Made by a program: the position numbers and the translations under genes | The notes under the pieces: model-generated | The model's database searches: none | Seen by the model: only the letters and a program-made list of their open reading frames with translations | What the model was told of the DNA's origin: nothing | Shown: one piece after another, positions 8,209 to 18,298 of the stretch | Layout: every line of letters begins with the position of its first letter | Position numbering within the stretch: the first letter of the stretch is position 1 | Source of the DNA: OCS116 cluster bacterium AG-390-I16 | GTDB lineage: Bacteria; Pseudomonadota; Alphaproteobacteria; MED-G09 | NCBI GenBank assembly: GCA_003279705.1 | Contig: QCGZ01000002.1 | Span: 155,266-204,679 of the forward strand | Length of the DNA: 49,414 nt | Direction of reading: 5' to 3'

Positions 8209-9370
8209 TAGAATTTTTAAAAATTACTTATTAAATATTGGTCAAAAAATTACAATTGGCGATTTAACAATAACACTTCCTAATAATGAAAATTTAAAGT
8301 TCTCTGGTAAAGGCGATCTAAAGTCTAACCTAAAATTGAATTCTTATATGCCTTTGATAAGAACTGTAACATCTGGGCATGTTGGTTTCGCTGAGAGCTA
8401 CATTAAAGGTGAATGGACAAGTTCTGACTTGGAGTCTTTGCTTGAAATTATGGTAACAAATTTACCTGAAGCATTTAACCCAAAAAGTAAGGCTCATCTA
8501 TTATATAATAGAACTATTCATTTTTTTAGAGAAAACACAAAATCTAGAGCTAAAAAAAACATTCAATACCATTATGACCTTGGTAATGATTTTTACAAGC
8601 TGTGGTTAGATAAAACTATGACATACTCTAGCGCTATCTTTAAAAACGAAAAAGAAAGCTTACAGGAAGCACAAGAAAATAAATACCAGGCTCTAATAGA
8701 TAATCTTGATATTAAGCCACACCATAAAGTTTTAGAAATTGGTTGTGGGTGGGGTGGATTCGCAGAGTATGCTGGAAAAAATGTTGGGTGTTCTATAAAA
8801 GGAATAACTATTAGTCCCAGTCAATTAAAGTTTGCCTCAAATAGAATAAAAGAATCAAAACTTGAAAATAAAGTTTCTATTGAACTTTGTGATTATAGAG
8901 ACTTAAAAGGTAAATATGATAGAGTTGTTTCTATTGAAATGATTGAAGCTGTCGGTGAAAAATATTGGAAAAATTACTTTGAAAAAATAAAAGATGTTTT
9001 AAATAAAGATGGCATGGCTGGAATACAAGTAATTTTGATAAATAATGGAAGTTATCAAAAATACAGTAAGTCAGTCGATTTTATTCAAAAATATGTTTTT
9101 CCAGGAGGAATGCTTCCATCACAAGATAAATTAAATGAAAATTATCTTGAAGCTGGTTTGGTTGAGGTCAACTCACTTTCTTTTGGAAAGTCATATGCAA
9201 AGACTCTAACTATTTGGCATAAAGAATTTTTAAATTCATTATCATCTATAAAAAAACTTGGATTTGATATTAAGCTTGAAAGAATATTCAAATATTACTT
9301 TTCGTATTGTAAGGCAGGATTTAATTCAGAAAAAATAGATGTTGCCCAAAAAATAATCAAATTAAGTTAG
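8183..9370 (+). CDS. cfa: Cyclopropane-fatty-acyl-phospholipid synthase family methyltransferase
   Basis: The enzyme uses S-adenosylmethionine to add a methylene or methyl group across the double bond of membrane phospholipid acyl chains. The 395-residue protein has an N-terminal lipid-binding region, then [19 protein letters not shown] (about 128-146) and SAM motif [15 protein letters not shown] (183-196). [10 protein letters not shown] near residue 305 is typical of the family. The start may be the ATG at 8183 or the one at 8201. Homologues in COG2907/DUF1365 clusters can make branched or other modified fatty acids instead of cyclopropanes, so the exact product is open. Its TAG overlaps the stop codon of the convergent rplQ. 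Confidence 0.92.
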   Translation: MKSIKKMINRIFKNYLLNIGQKITIGDLTITLPNNENLKFSGKGDLKSNLKLNSYMPLIRTVTSGHVGFAESYIKGEWTSSDLESLLEIMVTNLPEAFNPKSKAHLLYNRTIHFFRENTKSRAKKNIQYHYDLGNDFYKLWLDKTMTYSSAIFKNEKESLQEAQENKYQALIDNLDIKPHHKVLEIGCGWGGFAEYAGKNVGCSIKGITISPSQLKFASNRIKESKLENKVSIELCDYRDLKGKYDRVVSIEMIEAVGEKYWKNYFEKIKDVLNKDGMAGIQVILINNGSYQKYSKSVDFIQKYVFPGGMLPSQDKLNENYLEAGLVEVNSLSFGKSYAKTLTIWHKEFLNSLSSIKKLGFDIKLERIFKYYFSYCKAGFNSEKIDVAQKIIKLS

Positions 9371-9789
9371 GCTTCAATTTCATCAAATTCTTTCTCTATA
9401 ACAGGACCGGAGTCTTGACCTAAGGCCTCAGGATCTCTATCAACGAGCTCAATTATAGCCATTGGAGCAGAGTCACCATAGCGAAAGCCAGCTTTCATAA
9501 TTCTTGTATAGCCACCATTTCTTTCTTTATATCTTTCAGCTAAAATGTCAAATACCTTTTTACCCCAACTCTTTTCAGGAATAATTGAATAAAGCCTTCT
9601 TCTTGCGTTTAGGTCCCTTTTTTTTCCAAGCGTAATTAGTTTTTCAACATAAGGAGCCAACTCTTTAGCTTTTGGTAAAGTTGTTTTAATTTGCTCGTGC
9701 TTTATTAATGCAACAGCCATATTTGCCAAAAGAGCCTTTCTGTGGCTCGAGGTTCTGTTAAGTTTTCTTTTTGATACTTTATGGCGCAT
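9367..9789 (-). CDS. rplQ: 50S ribosomal protein L17
   Basis: L17 lies near the exit of the large-subunit peptide tunnel. The 140-residue protein begins [20 protein letters not shown], the family signature, and carries a 20-odd residue acidic tail (ending EKEFDEIEA), common in alphaproteobacteria. It is the last gene of the 30-kb leftward block, 14 bases after rpoA. Its TAA (9369-9367) overlaps the TAG of the convergent methyltransferase gene, and no terminator hairpin separates them. Confidence 0.97.
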   Translation of the reverse strand: MRHKVSKRKLNRTSSHRKALLANMAVALIKHEQIKTTLPKAKELAPYVEKLITLGKKRDLNARRRLYSIIPEKSWGKKVFDILAERYKERNGGYTRIMKAGFRYGDSAPMAIIELVDRDPEALGQDSGPVIEKEFDEIEA

Positions 9790-9803
9790 TTTAAATACCT
9801 ATC

Positions 9804-10823
9804 TTAAAATTTATCAGAGGCTTTTCTAGCAAGTTCATCAACATTTTCTGGAGGCCATGTTGGAACATCCATGCCTAGAGATAATCCCATTTCTGTAAGA
9901 ACTTCTTTTATCTCATTTAAAGATTTTCTTCCGAAATTTGGTGTTCTTAACATTTCATTTTCACTCTTAAGAATTAAATCACCAATATAAACAATATTAT
10001 CATTTTTTAAACAATTAGCAGACCTAACAGATAACTCTAATTCGTCGACTTTTTTCAAAAGAGCGGCATTAAATTCTAATTCATTTTCATCTTCTTCTAT
10101 AATCTCTTCTTCAGGTTCGTCAAAATTGATGAGAGGCATAAGTTGATCTTGAAGAATTCTAGCAGAAAAAGCGACAGCATCTTCTGGTATAACTGAACCA
10201 TTGGTCTCAACTTCTAATGTTAATTTATCATAATCAAGTGAATCACCTTCTCTAGCATTTTCAACATTATAAGCAACATTTATGATTGGGCTAAAAAGAC
10301 TGTCAACTGGTATAAAACCTATTGGACTATCTTCGTCACGATTTTGCTCAGCTGGTACATAGCCATTTCCTGTTTTAATTGAAAGCTCAAATCTAATTGA
10401 TGCATTTTCATCTAAAGTACATAGAACTTGATCAGGGTTCATTACCTCAATATCATCTGTAAGGGCAATATCATTTGCAGTAACAACACCAGGACCACTT
10501 TTTTCTAAAGTAAGTCTCTTTATCCCTGAAAAATCAGCCTTAAAAATTATTTTTTTAACATTTAAAACAATATCTGTAACGTCTTCTCTTACGCCATTAA
10601 TTGATGAAAATTCATGAAGAACTCCATCAATCTTAATTCCAAAAACGGCTACTCCCTGTAGGGAAGATAGCAAAACTCTTCTTAGAGCATTACCTAGAGT
10701 AGTACCATAACCTCTTTCTAAGGGCTCTACAGTTATCTTAGAGAACTTTTCAGGGTCTTGACCTTGGCTGATGTTTATTTCACTCGGTTTTAGTAGCTCA
10801 CGCCAATTTTTTTCGATAATCAC
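9804..10823 (-). CDS. rpoA: DNA-directed RNA polymerase subunit alpha
   Basis: Alpha forms the dimer that nucleates RNA polymerase assembly and contacts promoter UP elements and activators. The N-terminal assembly domain covers about residues 1-230, including [19 protein letters not shown]. An acidic linker ([11 protein letters not shown]) follows, and the C-terminal DNA-binding domain occupies about 255-339, with [13 protein letters not shown] and the [12 protein letters not shown] helix-hairpin-helix. Length 339 is normal. It lies between rpsK and rplQ; rpsD, which precedes rpoA in gammaproteobacteria, is absent. Confidence 0.98.
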   Translation of the reverse strand: MIIEKNWRELLKPSEINISQGQDPEKFSKITVEPLERGYGTTLGNALRRVLLSSLQGVAVFGIKIDGVLHEFSSINGVREDVTDIVLNVKKIIFKADFSGIKRLTLEKSGPGVVTANDIALTDDIEVMNPDQVLCTLDENASIRFELSIKTGNGYVPAEQNRDEDSPIGFIPVDSLFSPIINVAYNVENAREGDSLDYDKLTLEVETNGSVIPEDAVAFSARILQDQLMPLINFDEPEEEIIEEDENELEFNAALLKKVDELELSVRSANCLKNDNIVYIGDLILKSENEMLRTPNFGRKSLNEIKEVLTEMGLSLGMDVPTWPPENVDELARKASDKF

Positions 10824-10861
10824 ATTAACCTCTTAGTTTAATATTTTTTATTTTAATTTAT

Positions 10862-11251
10862 TTATACTCGACGTCTTTTTGGAGGACGACAACCATTGTG
10901 CGGAATAGAAGTAACGTCTTTAATAGAAGTAATAGTAAATCCAATAGACTGTAACGCCCTTAATGCACTTTCTCTACCTGATCCTGGGCCCTGAACTTCA
11001 ACCTTTAAGGTTTTCACACCGTGATCTTTGGCTTTTTCCCCTGCATCTTCAGCCGCCATTTGGGCTGCAAAAGGTGTTGACTTTCTTGATCCTTTAAAAC
11101 CCATTAAGCCTGCTGACGACCAAGAAATAGCATCCCCTTTTTCATCTGAAATAGTGATCATAGTATTGTTGAAAGTCGAGTTAACGTGAGCAACACCATT
11201 GGAAATGTTCTTCTTATTACGACGTTTTACTCTTTTTTTCTCATCAGCCAT
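10862..11251 (-). CDS. rpsK: 30S ribosomal protein S11
   Basis: S11 shapes the platform of the small subunit near the mRNA exit site. The 129-residue protein contains [17 protein letters not shown] and ends [14 protein letters not shown], both diagnostic. I place the start at the ATG 11251-11249 (MADEKKRVK); a TTG four codons upstream lacks support. It is 31 bases downstream of rpsM in the alpha operon. Confidence 0.97.
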   Translation of the reverse strand: MADEKKRVKRRNKKNISNGVAHVNSTFNNTMITISDEKGDAISWSSAGLMGFKGSRKSTPFAAQMAAEDAGEKAKDHGVKTLKVEVQGPGSGRESALRALQSIGFTITSIKDVTSIPHNGCRPPKRRRV

Positions 11252-11282
11252 TTTAAAATCCAAAATTAAATTTATAATTTAG

Positions 11283-11651
11283 TTACTTTTTCTTACCAGC
11301 AATTGTTTTAGCTGGTCCTTTTCTTGTTCTTGCGTTTGTATGGGTTCTTTGACCTCTTACTGGAAGACCTCTTCTGTGACGAAGACCTCTGTAATTACCT
11401 AAATCCATTAGACGCTTGATATTAGTTGAAACCTCTCTTCTTAGTTCACCTTCAACCTTATAATTACCTTCAATTATTTCTCTAATCTGAATTACTTCTG
11501 AGTCAGTTAGTTCATTAACTCTTCTTTCGGACGGGATATTAGCTTGTTTACATATATCGGAAGCTATTTTTGGACCAATACCTTTTATATATGTTAAGCC
11601 TGTAAAAACTTTCTTATTAGTTGGTATATTTATACCTGCAATACGTGCCAA
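11283..11651 (-). CDS. rpsM: 30S ribosomal protein S13 (TTG start)
   Basis: S13 contacts the large subunit and P-site tRNA in the head of the 30S. The 122-residue protein contains the diagnostic [20 protein letters not shown] and the basic tail [11 protein letters not shown]. The start is TTG at 11651-11649, five bases behind a strong GGAGG site, giving the standard N-terminus (M)[10 protein letters not shown] second TTG four codons earlier would overlap the GGAGG site itself. A TTG start for such a highly expressed gene is notable. Confidence 0.95.
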   Translation of the reverse strand: MARIAGINIPTNKKVFTGLTYIKGIGPKIASDICKQANIPSERRVNELTDSEVIQIREIIEGNYKVEGELRREVSTNIKRLMDLGNYRGLRHRRGLPVRGQRTHTNARTRKGPAKTIAGKKK

Positions 11652-11670
11652 AGAAACCTCCAAAAAAAGC
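11649..11670 (-). promoter_or_regulatory. Ribosome site that fixes a TTG start for rpsM
   Basis: Read leftward, a GGAGG core (+ strand CCTCC, 11657-11661) is followed by five bases and TTG at 11651-11649. No ATG is available in frame nearby, so this site decides the start codon of S13. Confidence 0.8.
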
Positions 11671-11722
11671 GATTAAGTATAGAATCGCGGATTATATGCC
11701 TGTAAACAAAACAGTCAACAAA

Positions 11723-12301
11723 CTATTTAAGTTTATTTAAATTAATTTTAATATCTTCCGATACTTTAGATATATCACTCATCCCATTGATAACAATATA
11801 GTTTTTATGATTTGAATAGTAGGATATCAAGGGTTCAGTTTGCTCGACATACTCTTTCAATCTCTTTTTTAACACATCTAAGTTATCGTCAGCCCTTTTT
11901 TCACCTTTATTTTCACTAACTCTTCTTGTTATCCTTTTTTCTAAAATAGAAAAATCAACATCAATTTGAACTATTCCATCAATATTTTTGCCTGATTGGG
12001 AAAAAATTTCATCCAATGATGCAGCTTGTTTTTGATTTCTAGGGTAGCCATCAAGAATAAAACCATTCTCACAATCTTTATTTTTAATCCTCTCATTAAT
12101 TAATTTAAGCAATAAATCATCTGAGACTAAATCACCCCTCTCCATAACATCTTTTGCCATTAAACCCAGCTCAGTTTCATTTTTAACAGCCTCTCTTAAC
12201 ATGTCCCCAGTTGAAATATGAGCTATATTAAAATGGTTTTTAATAAAAACTGCTTGTGTACCTTTGCCAGCACCAGGTGGTCCCAAGAGAATAATAATCA
12301 T
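11723..12301 (-). CDS. adk: Adenylate kinase (short form)
   Basis: Adenylate kinase interconverts ATP + AMP and 2 ADP. The P-loop GPPGAGKGTQ is at residues 7-16, DGYPRNQKQ carries the AMP-site arginine, and RRVSENKGEKRADDN forms a short LID without zinc cysteines. At 192 residues it is the short variant common in alphaproteobacteria. Its position between secY and rpsM is an alphaproteobacterial marker. The ATG overlaps the secY stop by one base (TAATG), so translation is coupled. Confidence 0.97.
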   Translation of the reverse strand: MIIILLGPPGAGKGTQAVFIKNHFNIAHISTGDMLREAVKNETELGLMAKDVMERGDLVSDDLLLKLINERIKNKDCENGFILDGYPRNQKQAASLDEIFSQSGKNIDGIVQIDVDFSILEKRITRRVSENKGEKRADDNLDVLKKRLKEYVEQTEPLISYYSNHKNYIVINGMSDISKVSEDIKINLNKLK

Positions 12302-13635
12302 TATCTCTTTCTACCCCCTAACTTTGATTTTTTAAGTAATCCTTCATATTGATGAGCAAATAAATATCCTTGAAACTGTGTCATTGTATCCATTGCAACA
12401 TTAACAATAATTAAAACCGACGTTCCACCAAAATAAAAAGGTACAGCAAATCTAGAAATCAAAAATTCAGGCAATAAACAAACTAAAACTAAATAAATTG
12501 AGCCAACAACGGTAAGCCTTGTTAAAACAAAATCAATATACTGAGCGGTTCTCTCTCCAGGTCTAATTCCTGGAATAAAGCCACCCTGTTTTTTTAAATT
12601 ATCGGCTGTATCGTCTGGATTAAAAACAATCGCAGTATAAAAATAACAGAAAAAGACAATTAAAAAAGCATAGATAAGCATATATAAGGGCTGACCTCTT
12701 CCAAGAAGACTAGTAATACTATTAACCCAATCAGGTCCTTGGCCTGCAGAAAAATTTGCAATCGTAATTGGCATTAATAGTAAAGAAGATGCAAAAATAG
12801 CAGGAATAACACCTGAGGTATTAAGCTTTAAAGGTAAGTGAGAATTATCTCCACCAAACATTTTATTACCAACTTGTCTTTTTGGATACTGAACAAGCAA
12901 TCTTCTTTGTGCTCTTTCTATAAAAACAACAAATGTAATAGTTAATAAAACAAGAATTAATAGACCAAACATTAAACCAATAGACAGAGCACCCTGTCTT
13001 CCAAGTTCTATAGTGCCAAAAAGAGCACTTGGAAGTTCGGCAACAATACCAGCGAAAATTAGTAAAGAAATACCGTTACCTAATCCATTAGAAGTTATTT
13101 GCTCACCAAGCCACATAAGAAAAATTGTACCGCCTACAAGGGTTATAACTGCTGAAATTTTAAAAAATAAGCCAGGATCAGATACAACTCCTGTTGCACC
13201 CTCAAGTCCTACAGCTATTCCCCAAGCCTGAATAGTAGCTAAGAAAACTGTAGAATAACGAGTATACTGATTAATTTGTCTCCTACCTCTTTCACCACCC
13301 TCTTTTTTTAAATAATTAAGAGACGGAACAACAGGAACTATTAATTGAATAATGATTGACGCAGTAATGTAGGGCATTATACCAAGAGAAAAAATTGCCA
13401 TCCTTCCTACAGCACCGCCTGAGAACATATTAAAAACGCCAATAATACCTGATTGATTTTGTTCAAAAATTTGTCTTAATGCATCAAGATCTATACCAGG
13501 TAAAGGTAGGTATGTTCCAAACCTGTATACGATTAAAGCAAGGATAGTAAACCATATCCTTTTTTTAAGTTCAGAAGCACTTTTAAGGGCTGATAGACTT
13601 ATATTTGAAGCTAATTGTTCAGCTACTGAAGCCAT
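12301..13635 (-). CDS. secY: Preprotein translocase subunit SecY
   Basis: SecY is the channel of the Sec translocon in the inner membrane, working with SecE (encoded at 37380-37577) and SecG. The 444-residue protein has ten hydrophobic segments. It carries the conserved TYLPLPGIDLDAL near the N-terminus, QLIVPVVPSL, and the cytoplasmic loop PGIRPGERTAQYID with the SecA-contacting arginines. The C-terminus ends LLKKSKLGGRKR. It starts 2 bases after rplO ends and is coupled to adk. Confidence 0.98.
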   Translation of the reverse strand: MASVAEQLASNISLSALKSASELKKRIWFTILALIVYRFGTYLPLPGIDLDALRQIFEQNQSGIIGVFNMFSGGAVGRMAIFSLGIMPYITASIIIQLIVPVVPSLNYLKKEGGERGRRQINQYTRYSTVFLATIQAWGIAVGLEGATGVVSDPGLFFKISAVITLVGGTIFLMWLGEQITSNGLGNGISLLIFAGIVAELPSALFGTIELGRQGALSIGLMFGLLILVLLTITFVVFIERAQRRLLVQYPKRQVGNKMFGGDNSHLPLKLNTSGVIPAIFASSLLLMPITIANFSAGQGPDWVNSITSLLGRGQPLYMLIYAFLIVFFCYFYTAIVFNPDDTADNLKKQGGFIPGIRPGERTAQYIDFVLTRLTVVGSIYLVLVCLLPEFLISRFAVPFYFGGTSVLIIVNVAMDTMTQFQGYLFAHQYEGLLKKSKLGGRKR

Positions 13636-13637
13636 AA

Positions 13638-14192
13638 TTATTTATCTGCTGAATCTTTTGTTGAAGTTTCAACAGCCTCTTTGCTAATTTCTTTTTCTTC
13701 AGGTTGTTCTTTTATTTCTTTTTTTTCTTTTGCTTTTTTAAGTATCTCAATTTTACCACCCAAGCTCTCAATCAGCTTAATGGATGACTGAGTAGCTTTT
13801 GTAACAGAGATATCAATTTTATCTTTAATTTCACCCTTGTTTAAGATTTTAACGCCATCTCTACTTTTTTTGACAATCCCAGATGCATTTAATTCTACTT
13901 CAGTAATTTTTTTTGAACTATCAATAAGACCTTTTGTGATTGCTGCTTGAAGATTACCTAAAGTTAATTCTGAAAAATTTTTTCGTGAAATATTATTAAA
14001 ACCCCTTTTTGGTAAACGCATATGAATAGGCATTTGACCACCCTCAAAACCTTTTATAGCAACACCAGATCTAGATTTTTGTCCTTTGTGACCTCTGCCT
14101 GCAGTTTTACCCTTGCCAGAACCAATGCCTCTTCCTACTCTGGTTCTAGATTTTCTAGCGTTAGGATTATCTCTAAGTTCATTTAATCTCAT
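13638..14192 (-). CDS. rplO: 50S ribosomal protein L15 with acidic/basic tail
   Basis: L15 is a late-assembly large-subunit protein. The 184-residue frame starts at ATG 14192-14190 (MRLNELRDN) and contains the RNA-binding GRGIGSGKGKTAGRGHKGQ and FEGGQMPIHMRLPKRGFNN. Normal L15 is about 145-160 residues; the extra C-terminal stretch (after KKAKEKKEIKEQ) is Glu/Lys-rich and probably disordered. The start codon falls just after the rpmD stop. Confidence 0.96.
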   Translation of the reverse strand: MRLNELRDNPNARKSRTRVGRGIGSGKGKTAGRGHKGQKSRSGVAIKGFEGGQMPIHMRLPKRGFNNISRKNFSELTLGNLQAAITKGLIDSSKKITEVELNASGIVKKSRDGVKILNKGEIKDKIDISVTKATQSSIKLIESLGGKIEILKKAKEKKEIKEQPEEKEISKEAVETSTKDSADK

Positions 14193-14196
14193 TTTG

Positions 14197-14385
14197 CTAT
14201 TCCTCATTAATTATTTTAACAAGGTGATTAACTTTTTTAATCATACCTCTAACTGAATCAGTATCTTCAAGAACCCTAACTTTATGAAGTTTATTCAAAC
14301 CCAGTCCAATTAGTGTTTTTCTTTGATCAGGACTTCTCCTTAAAGCGCTTCCAGTTTGTTCTATAGTAATTTTTTTAGATGCCAT
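14197..14385 (-). CDS. rpmD: 50S ribosomal protein L30
   Basis: This is a 62-residue protein with the L30 core [21 protein letters not shown], split here by its conserved RR and GLGLNKL elements, and the ending [11 protein letters not shown]. Length is normal. It lies 8 bases after rpsE and its stop is 4 bases before the rplO start, as expected for the spc operon. Confidence 0.95.
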   Translation of the reverse strand: MASKKITIEQTGSALRRSPDQRKTLIGLGLNKLHKVRVLEDTDSVRGMIKKVNHLVKIINEE

Positions 14386-14393
14386 TTTAATAC

Positions 14394-14942
14394 CTATGCA
14401 GAAACTTCGCTATCATTTATACGCTGGCTAATAACCTCGTTAACTTTTTTTCCTCTTCTCGCAGCAACCTGTCTAGGGCTATTGATTTTAGCCAAAGCTT
14501 TAACAGTTGCTCTTACCATATTGTAAGGATTTGAAGAACCAATAGACTTTGCTACAACATCTTGAATACCAAGAACTTCAAATACTGCACGCATTGGTCC
14601 ACCAGCAATTATTCCTGTTCCCGGAGGAGCTGTTCTAAGAACAACCTTTCCTGCACCATGTCTTCCTTCAATATCATGATGAAGAGTTCTTCCTTCTTTA
14701 AGAGGAACTTTTACTAATGAAGCTTTTGCTGCATCGGTTGCCTTTTTAATAGCTTCAGGAACTTCTCGTGCCTTGCCATGACCAAAGCCAACATGACCTT
14801 TTTGGTCACCAACTACTACTAGAGCTGCAAAACTAAATCTACGACCACCTTTTACAACAGTTGAAACTCTGTTGATAAAAACTAAACGATCAATAAACTC
14901 ACTATCTCTTTCGTCATTATTATTTGTTTCATTTGCAGACAA
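14394..14942 (-). CDS. rpsE: 30S ribosomal protein S5
   Basis: S5 helps control decoding accuracy and mRNA entry. The 182-residue protein carries the double-stranded-RNA-binding region ([19 protein letters not shown]), [17 protein letters not shown] and [19 protein letters not shown], all diagnostic. A short acidic N-terminal extension ([10 protein letters not shown]) precedes the core, and the C-terminus is longer than the E. coli form, as in other alphaproteobacteria. Confidence 0.97.
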   Translation of the reverse strand: MSANETNNNDERDSEFIDRLVFINRVSTVVKGGRRFSFAALVVVGDQKGHVGFGHGKAREVPEAIKKATDAAKASLVKVPLKEGRTLHHDIEGRHGAGKVVLRTAPPGTGIIAGGPMRAVFEVLGIQDVVAKSIGSSNPYNMVRATVKALAKINSPRQVAARRGKKVNEVISQRINDSEVSA

Positions 14943-14953
14943 TATATAATCTC

Positions 14954-15304
14954 CTAAAATTTTAATCCAGCCTCTCTAGCATTTTCAGCTAAAGCTTTAA
15001 CACGGCCATGATATTTATAACTACCTCTATCGAAAAAAACCTCATTTACTCCTGCCTTAATAGCTTTCTCTGCAATTTCAGATCCAACTTTAGATGCTGA
15101 AGATATATTAGAGCCTAAACTAGAAGAAGATTTTTCTAAAGTTGAAGCTGAGGCTATGGTTACACCAGAAGTATCATCAATGATCTGAGCATAGATATGC
15201 TTTGAAGACCTAAAAACAGAAAGTCTCATTCTGTCCGAAGAAGATTTTTTTAGCTTTTTTCTAACTCTAGCTTTTCTTTTATTTGAAACAATTTTATTAA
15301 CCAT
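14954..15304 (-). CDS. rplR: 50S ribosomal protein L18
   Basis: L18 binds 5S rRNA and brings it into the central protuberance. The 116-residue protein has the basic N-terminus [10 protein letters not shown], the [18 protein letters not shown] strand pair and the C-terminal [20 protein letters not shown] motif. It starts 4 bases after rplF ends. Confidence 0.97.
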   Translation of the reverse strand: MVNKIVSNKRKARVRKKLKKSSSDRMRLSVFRSSKHIYAQIIDDTSGVTIASASTLEKSSSSLGSNISSASKVGSEIAEKAIKAGVNEVFFDRGSYKYHGRVKALAENAREAGLKF

Positions 15305-15308
15305 CTGA

Positions 15309-15842
15309 TTACTTCTTTTTTCCTTCTTTTCTAAATATAAATTCGTCTTTGTATTTTACACCTTTGCCTTTATATGGTTCAGGAGGCCTATAACTTCTAA
15401 TCTCTGCTGCAACTTGGCCAACTTTCTGTTTGTCAATGCCACTCACATTTATTTCTGTAGGAGAGATAGCTTCAATTTTAATTCCCTCAGGCGTTTCATA
15501 GTTTATGTCGTGACTAAAGCCAAGTGATAATTGTATATTGTTTCCCTTCATTTGAGCCTTATAACCAACGCCATTAATTTCCAAAGTCTTTGTATAACCC
15601 TTTGAAACACCAATAATATTGTTGTTAAGCAATGTTCTTTGTATTCCCCAAAACTTAATACTCTCTTGAGAGTCATCAATGGGCTCAACGCTAATCTGAT
15701 TATCTTGAAGAGCAACACTTGTTCCAGAGAAGTTTTTACAAGACAGCTCACCCTTGGGTCCAGTAGTTAATATTTCTGATTCAGAAATTGTTACATTAAC
15801 CCCTTCAGGTACATCTATAAGTTTTTTTCCAATTCTAGACAT
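15309..15842 (-). CDS. rplF: 50S ribosomal protein L6
   Basis: L6 lies near the factor-binding centre of the large subunit. The 177-residue protein begins [15 protein letters not shown] and ends with the signature [18 protein letters not shown], with a basic terminus. Length is standard. Confidence 0.97.
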   Translation of the reverse strand: MSRIGKKLIDVPEGVNVTISESEILTTGPKGELSCKNFSGTSVALQDNQISVEPIDDSQESIKFWGIQRTLLNNNIIGVSKGYTKTLEINGVGYKAQMKGNNIQLSLGFSHDINYETPEGIKIEAISPTEINVSGIDKQKVGQVAAEIRSYRPPEPYKGKGVKYKDEFIFRKEGKKK

Positions 15843-15857
15843 TCAAAAACCTCAATA

Positions 15858-16256
15858 TTAAAAAACAGTACATAAAATTTCACCACCAACGTTTTCATTA
15901 CGAGCAGAAGAGTCTGACATAACTCCCTTAGGTGTTGAAACAATTGAAATACCAAGACCGTTTCTAATTAATGGCATACTTTTTACGGACGAATAAACTC
16001 TTCTTCCTGGTTTAGAGATTCTTTTAATTTCTTTTATCACAGGATCTCCCTCATGATACTTTAATTCAATTTGAATTTCTGATTGACCAGTATCTCTCTC
16101 AGTTTCTGAAAACCCTCTAATAAAGCCCTCATCTTTTAAAACCTCAAGTACATTTACTCTAAGAGAGGATGAAGGTGAGTCTACAATTTCCTTACCTCTC
16201 ATATTAGCGTTTCTTATTCTTGTAATCATATCCCCAATTGGATCATTAATATTCAT
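15858..16256 (-). CDS. rpsH: 30S ribosomal protein S8
   Basis: S8 binds helix 21 of 16S rRNA and in many bacteria represses the spc operon by binding a similar mRNA structure. The 132-residue protein has [20 protein letters not shown] at the start and the C-terminal [20 protein letters not shown], typical of the family. It starts 7 bases after rpsN. Confidence 0.97.
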   Translation of the reverse strand: MNINDPIGDMITRIRNANMRGKEIVDSPSSSLRVNVLEVLKDEGFIRGFSETERDTGQSEIQIELKYHEGDPVIKEIKRISKPGRRVYSSVKSMPLIRNGLGISIVSTPKGVMSDSSARNENVGGEILCTVF

Positions 16257-16263
16257 TTCAACC

Positions 16264-16569
16264 TCACCAACTTGATTTAACTACACCAGGTAACTTACCG
16301 TCTGAAGCTAAATCCCTAAAGGCAATCCTTGATAAGCCAAATTTTCTATACACACCTCTTGGACGGCCAGTTATTAAACATCTATTACGAATTCTATTTT
16401 TTGAAGAATTTCTAGGTAACTGAGCTAATTTCAATCTAGCCTCAAATCTATCTTCAGCAGATAAGCTCTTGTCTTTAGCAGTTATTAAAAGTTTCTCTCT
16501 TTTATTTTTATATTTAGAGTATAACTTTCTTCTTTTTAAATCTCTTTGTACCATACTTACTTTAGCCAT
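16264..16569 (-). CDS. rpsN: 30S ribosomal protein S14 (zinc-free long form)
   Basis: The 101-residue protein contains [20 protein letters not shown] and [20 protein letters not shown], diagnostic of S14. It is the long type without the CxxC zinc ribbon. I start at ATG 16569-16567 ([10 protein letters not shown]), preceded by AAAGGT; the frame is open further upstream but that part overlaps rplE and is not S14-like. Confidence 0.96.
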   Translation of the reverse strand: MAKVSMVQRDLKRRKLYSKYKNKREKLLITAKDKSLSAEDRFEARLKLAQLPRNSSKNRIRNRCLITGRPRGVYRKFGLSRIAFRDLASDGKLPGVVKSSW

Positions 16570-16585
16570 TTGTAATACCTTTAAT

Positions 16586-17152
16586 TTATTTCTTTTTAAT
16601 AGGAAAATTAAAGCTTTGCAGTAATGCAAGAGCTTGTTCATCATCTTTAGAGGTAGTGTTAATAATTATATCCATACCCCAAATCTCTGTTACTGATTCA
16701 TAATTTATTTCAGGAAAAATTAGGTGCTCCTTAATACCAAACGCATAATTACCATTACCATCAAAACTTTTTGGACTTAATCCATCAAAATCTCTAACTC
16801 TGGGAAGAGCAATATTAATTAACCTATCAATAAATTCATACATTTGTGATTTTCTAAGTGTAACCTTCACACCCACAGCCATGCCTTCACGCAATTTAAA
16901 GCCAGCGATAGCCTTTTTTGCAGAAGTTTTTACTGGTTTCTGACCAGATATTAGCTCTAAAGCAGCAGCAGCATCATTTACTTTTTTGCTGTCAGAAACA
17001 GACTGACTTCCAGCGCCAATGTTTATTACAACTTTTGAAATCTTTGGAACTTCAAAAATATTGCTTAGTTTTAAATTTGATAAAAGTTCTTTTTGAATTA
17101 CTTCATTGTATTGCTGTTGTAATCTTGGGATATAGTTTAAATCTTCAGACAT
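16586..17152 (-). CDS. rplE: 50S ribosomal protein L5
   Basis: L5 binds 5S rRNA and contacts P-site tRNA. The 188-residue protein starts at ATG 17152-17150 ([12 protein letters not shown]). It contains [34 protein letters not shown] and the [14 protein letters not shown] signature. The start is one base beyond the rplX stop. Confidence 0.97.
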   Translation of the reverse strand: MSEDLNYIPRLQQQYNEVIQKELLSNLKLSNIFEVPKISKVVINIGAGSQSVSDSKKVNDAAAALELISGQKPVKTSAKKAIAGFKLREGMAVGVKVTLRKSQMYEFIDRLINIALPRVRDFDGLSPKSFDGNGNYAFGIKEHLIFPEINYESVTEIWGMDIIINTTSKDDEQALALLQSFNFPIKKK

Positions 17153-17153
17153 T

Positions 17154-17474
17154 TTATAAAACCTCCCCTGATTTTTTTGCAAAACGAACTTTATTTCCCT
17201 TTTTATCTAACTTAAAGCCAACTCTGCTTGGCTTTTTTGTTTTAGGGTCAATAATCATTAAGTTTGAAATTTGTATTGGACGTTCCTCAGAAATAATACC
17301 GCCTGGATTATCCTGAGATGGCTTTCTATGTCTTTTTACCAAATTAATGCCCTGAACAAGAGCTTTATCTTGGCTTTGAGAACTCTTAATGATTCTAGTT
17401 ACCTCTCCTTCTTTACCTTTATCTTTTCCAGAGATTATAAACACTTTATCGCCTTTTTTTATTTTTGCAGCCAT
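17154..17474 (-). CDS. rplX: 50S ribosomal protein L24
   Basis: L24 initiates large-subunit assembly. The 106-residue protein begins with a KOW motif ([20 protein letters not shown]) and contains [19 protein letters not shown]. It shares its first base with the end of rplN, so the two are coupled. Confidence 0.97.
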   Translation of the reverse strand: MAAKIKKGDKVFIISGKDKGKEGEVTRIIKSSQSQDKALVQGINLVKRHRKPSQDNPGGIISEERPIQISNLMIIDPKTKKPSRVGFKLDKKGNKVRFAKKSGEVL

Positions 17475-17842
17475 TATATAACCTCCGGTGCTAGAGAAAC
17501 TATTTTCATCAATTTTTTACTACGTAACTCTCTAGTAACTGGGCCAAAGATACGAGTACCCAAAGGCTCACCATTTGCGTTAACTAAAACAGCTGCATTA
17601 GTGTCAAATCTGATTGCACTTCCGTCATTACGGCGAATTTCTTTTTTTGTTCTTACAATTACAGCTTTTAAAACTTCACCTTTTTTAACTTTACCTCTTG
17701 GAATAGCCTCTTTAACAGAGACAACTATTATATCGCCAATAGAGGCAGTTCTTCTTTTAGATCCACCCAAAACCTTTATGCATTGAACCTGCTTTGCACC
17801 AGAATTATCGGCTACATCTAACTTTGTTTGCATCTGTATCAT
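17474..17842 (-). CDS. rplN: 50S ribosomal protein L14
   Basis: L14 forms an inter-subunit bridge. The 122-residue protein has [20 protein letters not shown] at the start and the terminal [20 protein letters not shown], both strongly conserved. Length is exactly the family standard. Confidence 0.98.
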   Translation of the reverse strand: MIQMQTKLDVADNSGAKQVQCIKVLGGSKRRTASIGDIIVVSVKEAIPRGKVKKGEVLKAVIVRTKKEIRRNDGSAIRFDTNAAVLVNANGEPLGTRIFGPVTRELRSKKLMKIVSLAPEVI

Positions 17843-17865
17843 ATCAAAAAACCTTAATTTAATGA

Positions 17866-18096
17866 CTAATCGTCAATTACTTCCCATGTTTTAGATTTAG
17901 ATAAAGGTTTGCATTCTCTTATTTTAACTAAATCACCAACTTTAAATTTATTACCTTCATCATGTGTCATATATTTTTTAGAACTTCTTACAGTTTTCTT
18001 AAATAATGGGTCAGTGAACCTTCTTTCTACCAAAACAGTAATGGTTTTATCTGCCTTATCACTAACAACAACACCTTTTAAAATTCTTTTAGGCAT
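17866..18096 (-). CDS. rpsQ: 30S ribosomal protein S17
   Basis: S17 is a primary 16S rRNA-binding protein. The 76-residue OB-fold protein contains [19 protein letters not shown] and [18 protein letters not shown]. It overlaps the end of rpmC by 8 bases. Confidence 0.97.
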   Translation of the reverse strand: MPKRILKGVVVSDKADKTITVLVERRFTDPLFKKTVRSSKKYMTHDEGNKFKVGDLVKIRECKPLSKSKTWEVIDD

Positions 18097-18298
18097 TACT
18101 CACCTCATTTTTATGCTTGCTAATCATAGTTTTAACTCTAGCAATATCTTTTTTCTTTTTAGATATCTGAGAAGTATCTTCAAATTGGCCAGCAAGTTTT
18201 TGAATATTAATATTAAAAACTTCCTGTTTGAGTTCGTTTAATGAGTCAACTAACTCATCAAAACTCATATCATTAATATTTTTTTTCTTTTTTGCCAT
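18089..18298 (-). CDS. rpmC: 50S ribosomal protein L29
   Basis: L29 lies at the tunnel exit next to L23. The 69-residue helical protein has [20 protein letters not shown] and [11 protein letters not shown], typical of the family. An AT-rich Lys run opens the protein. It starts one base after the rplP stop. Confidence 0.95.
   Translation of the reverse strand: MAKKKKNINDMSFDELVDSLNELKQEVFNINIQKLAGQFEDTSQISKKKKDIARVKTMISKHKNEVSNA

Noticed and set aside
17271-17786. Plus-strand 171-residue frame across rplX and rplN
   Set aside because: It is a mirror frame of two strongly conserved ribosomal genes; the protein has no recognisable features.
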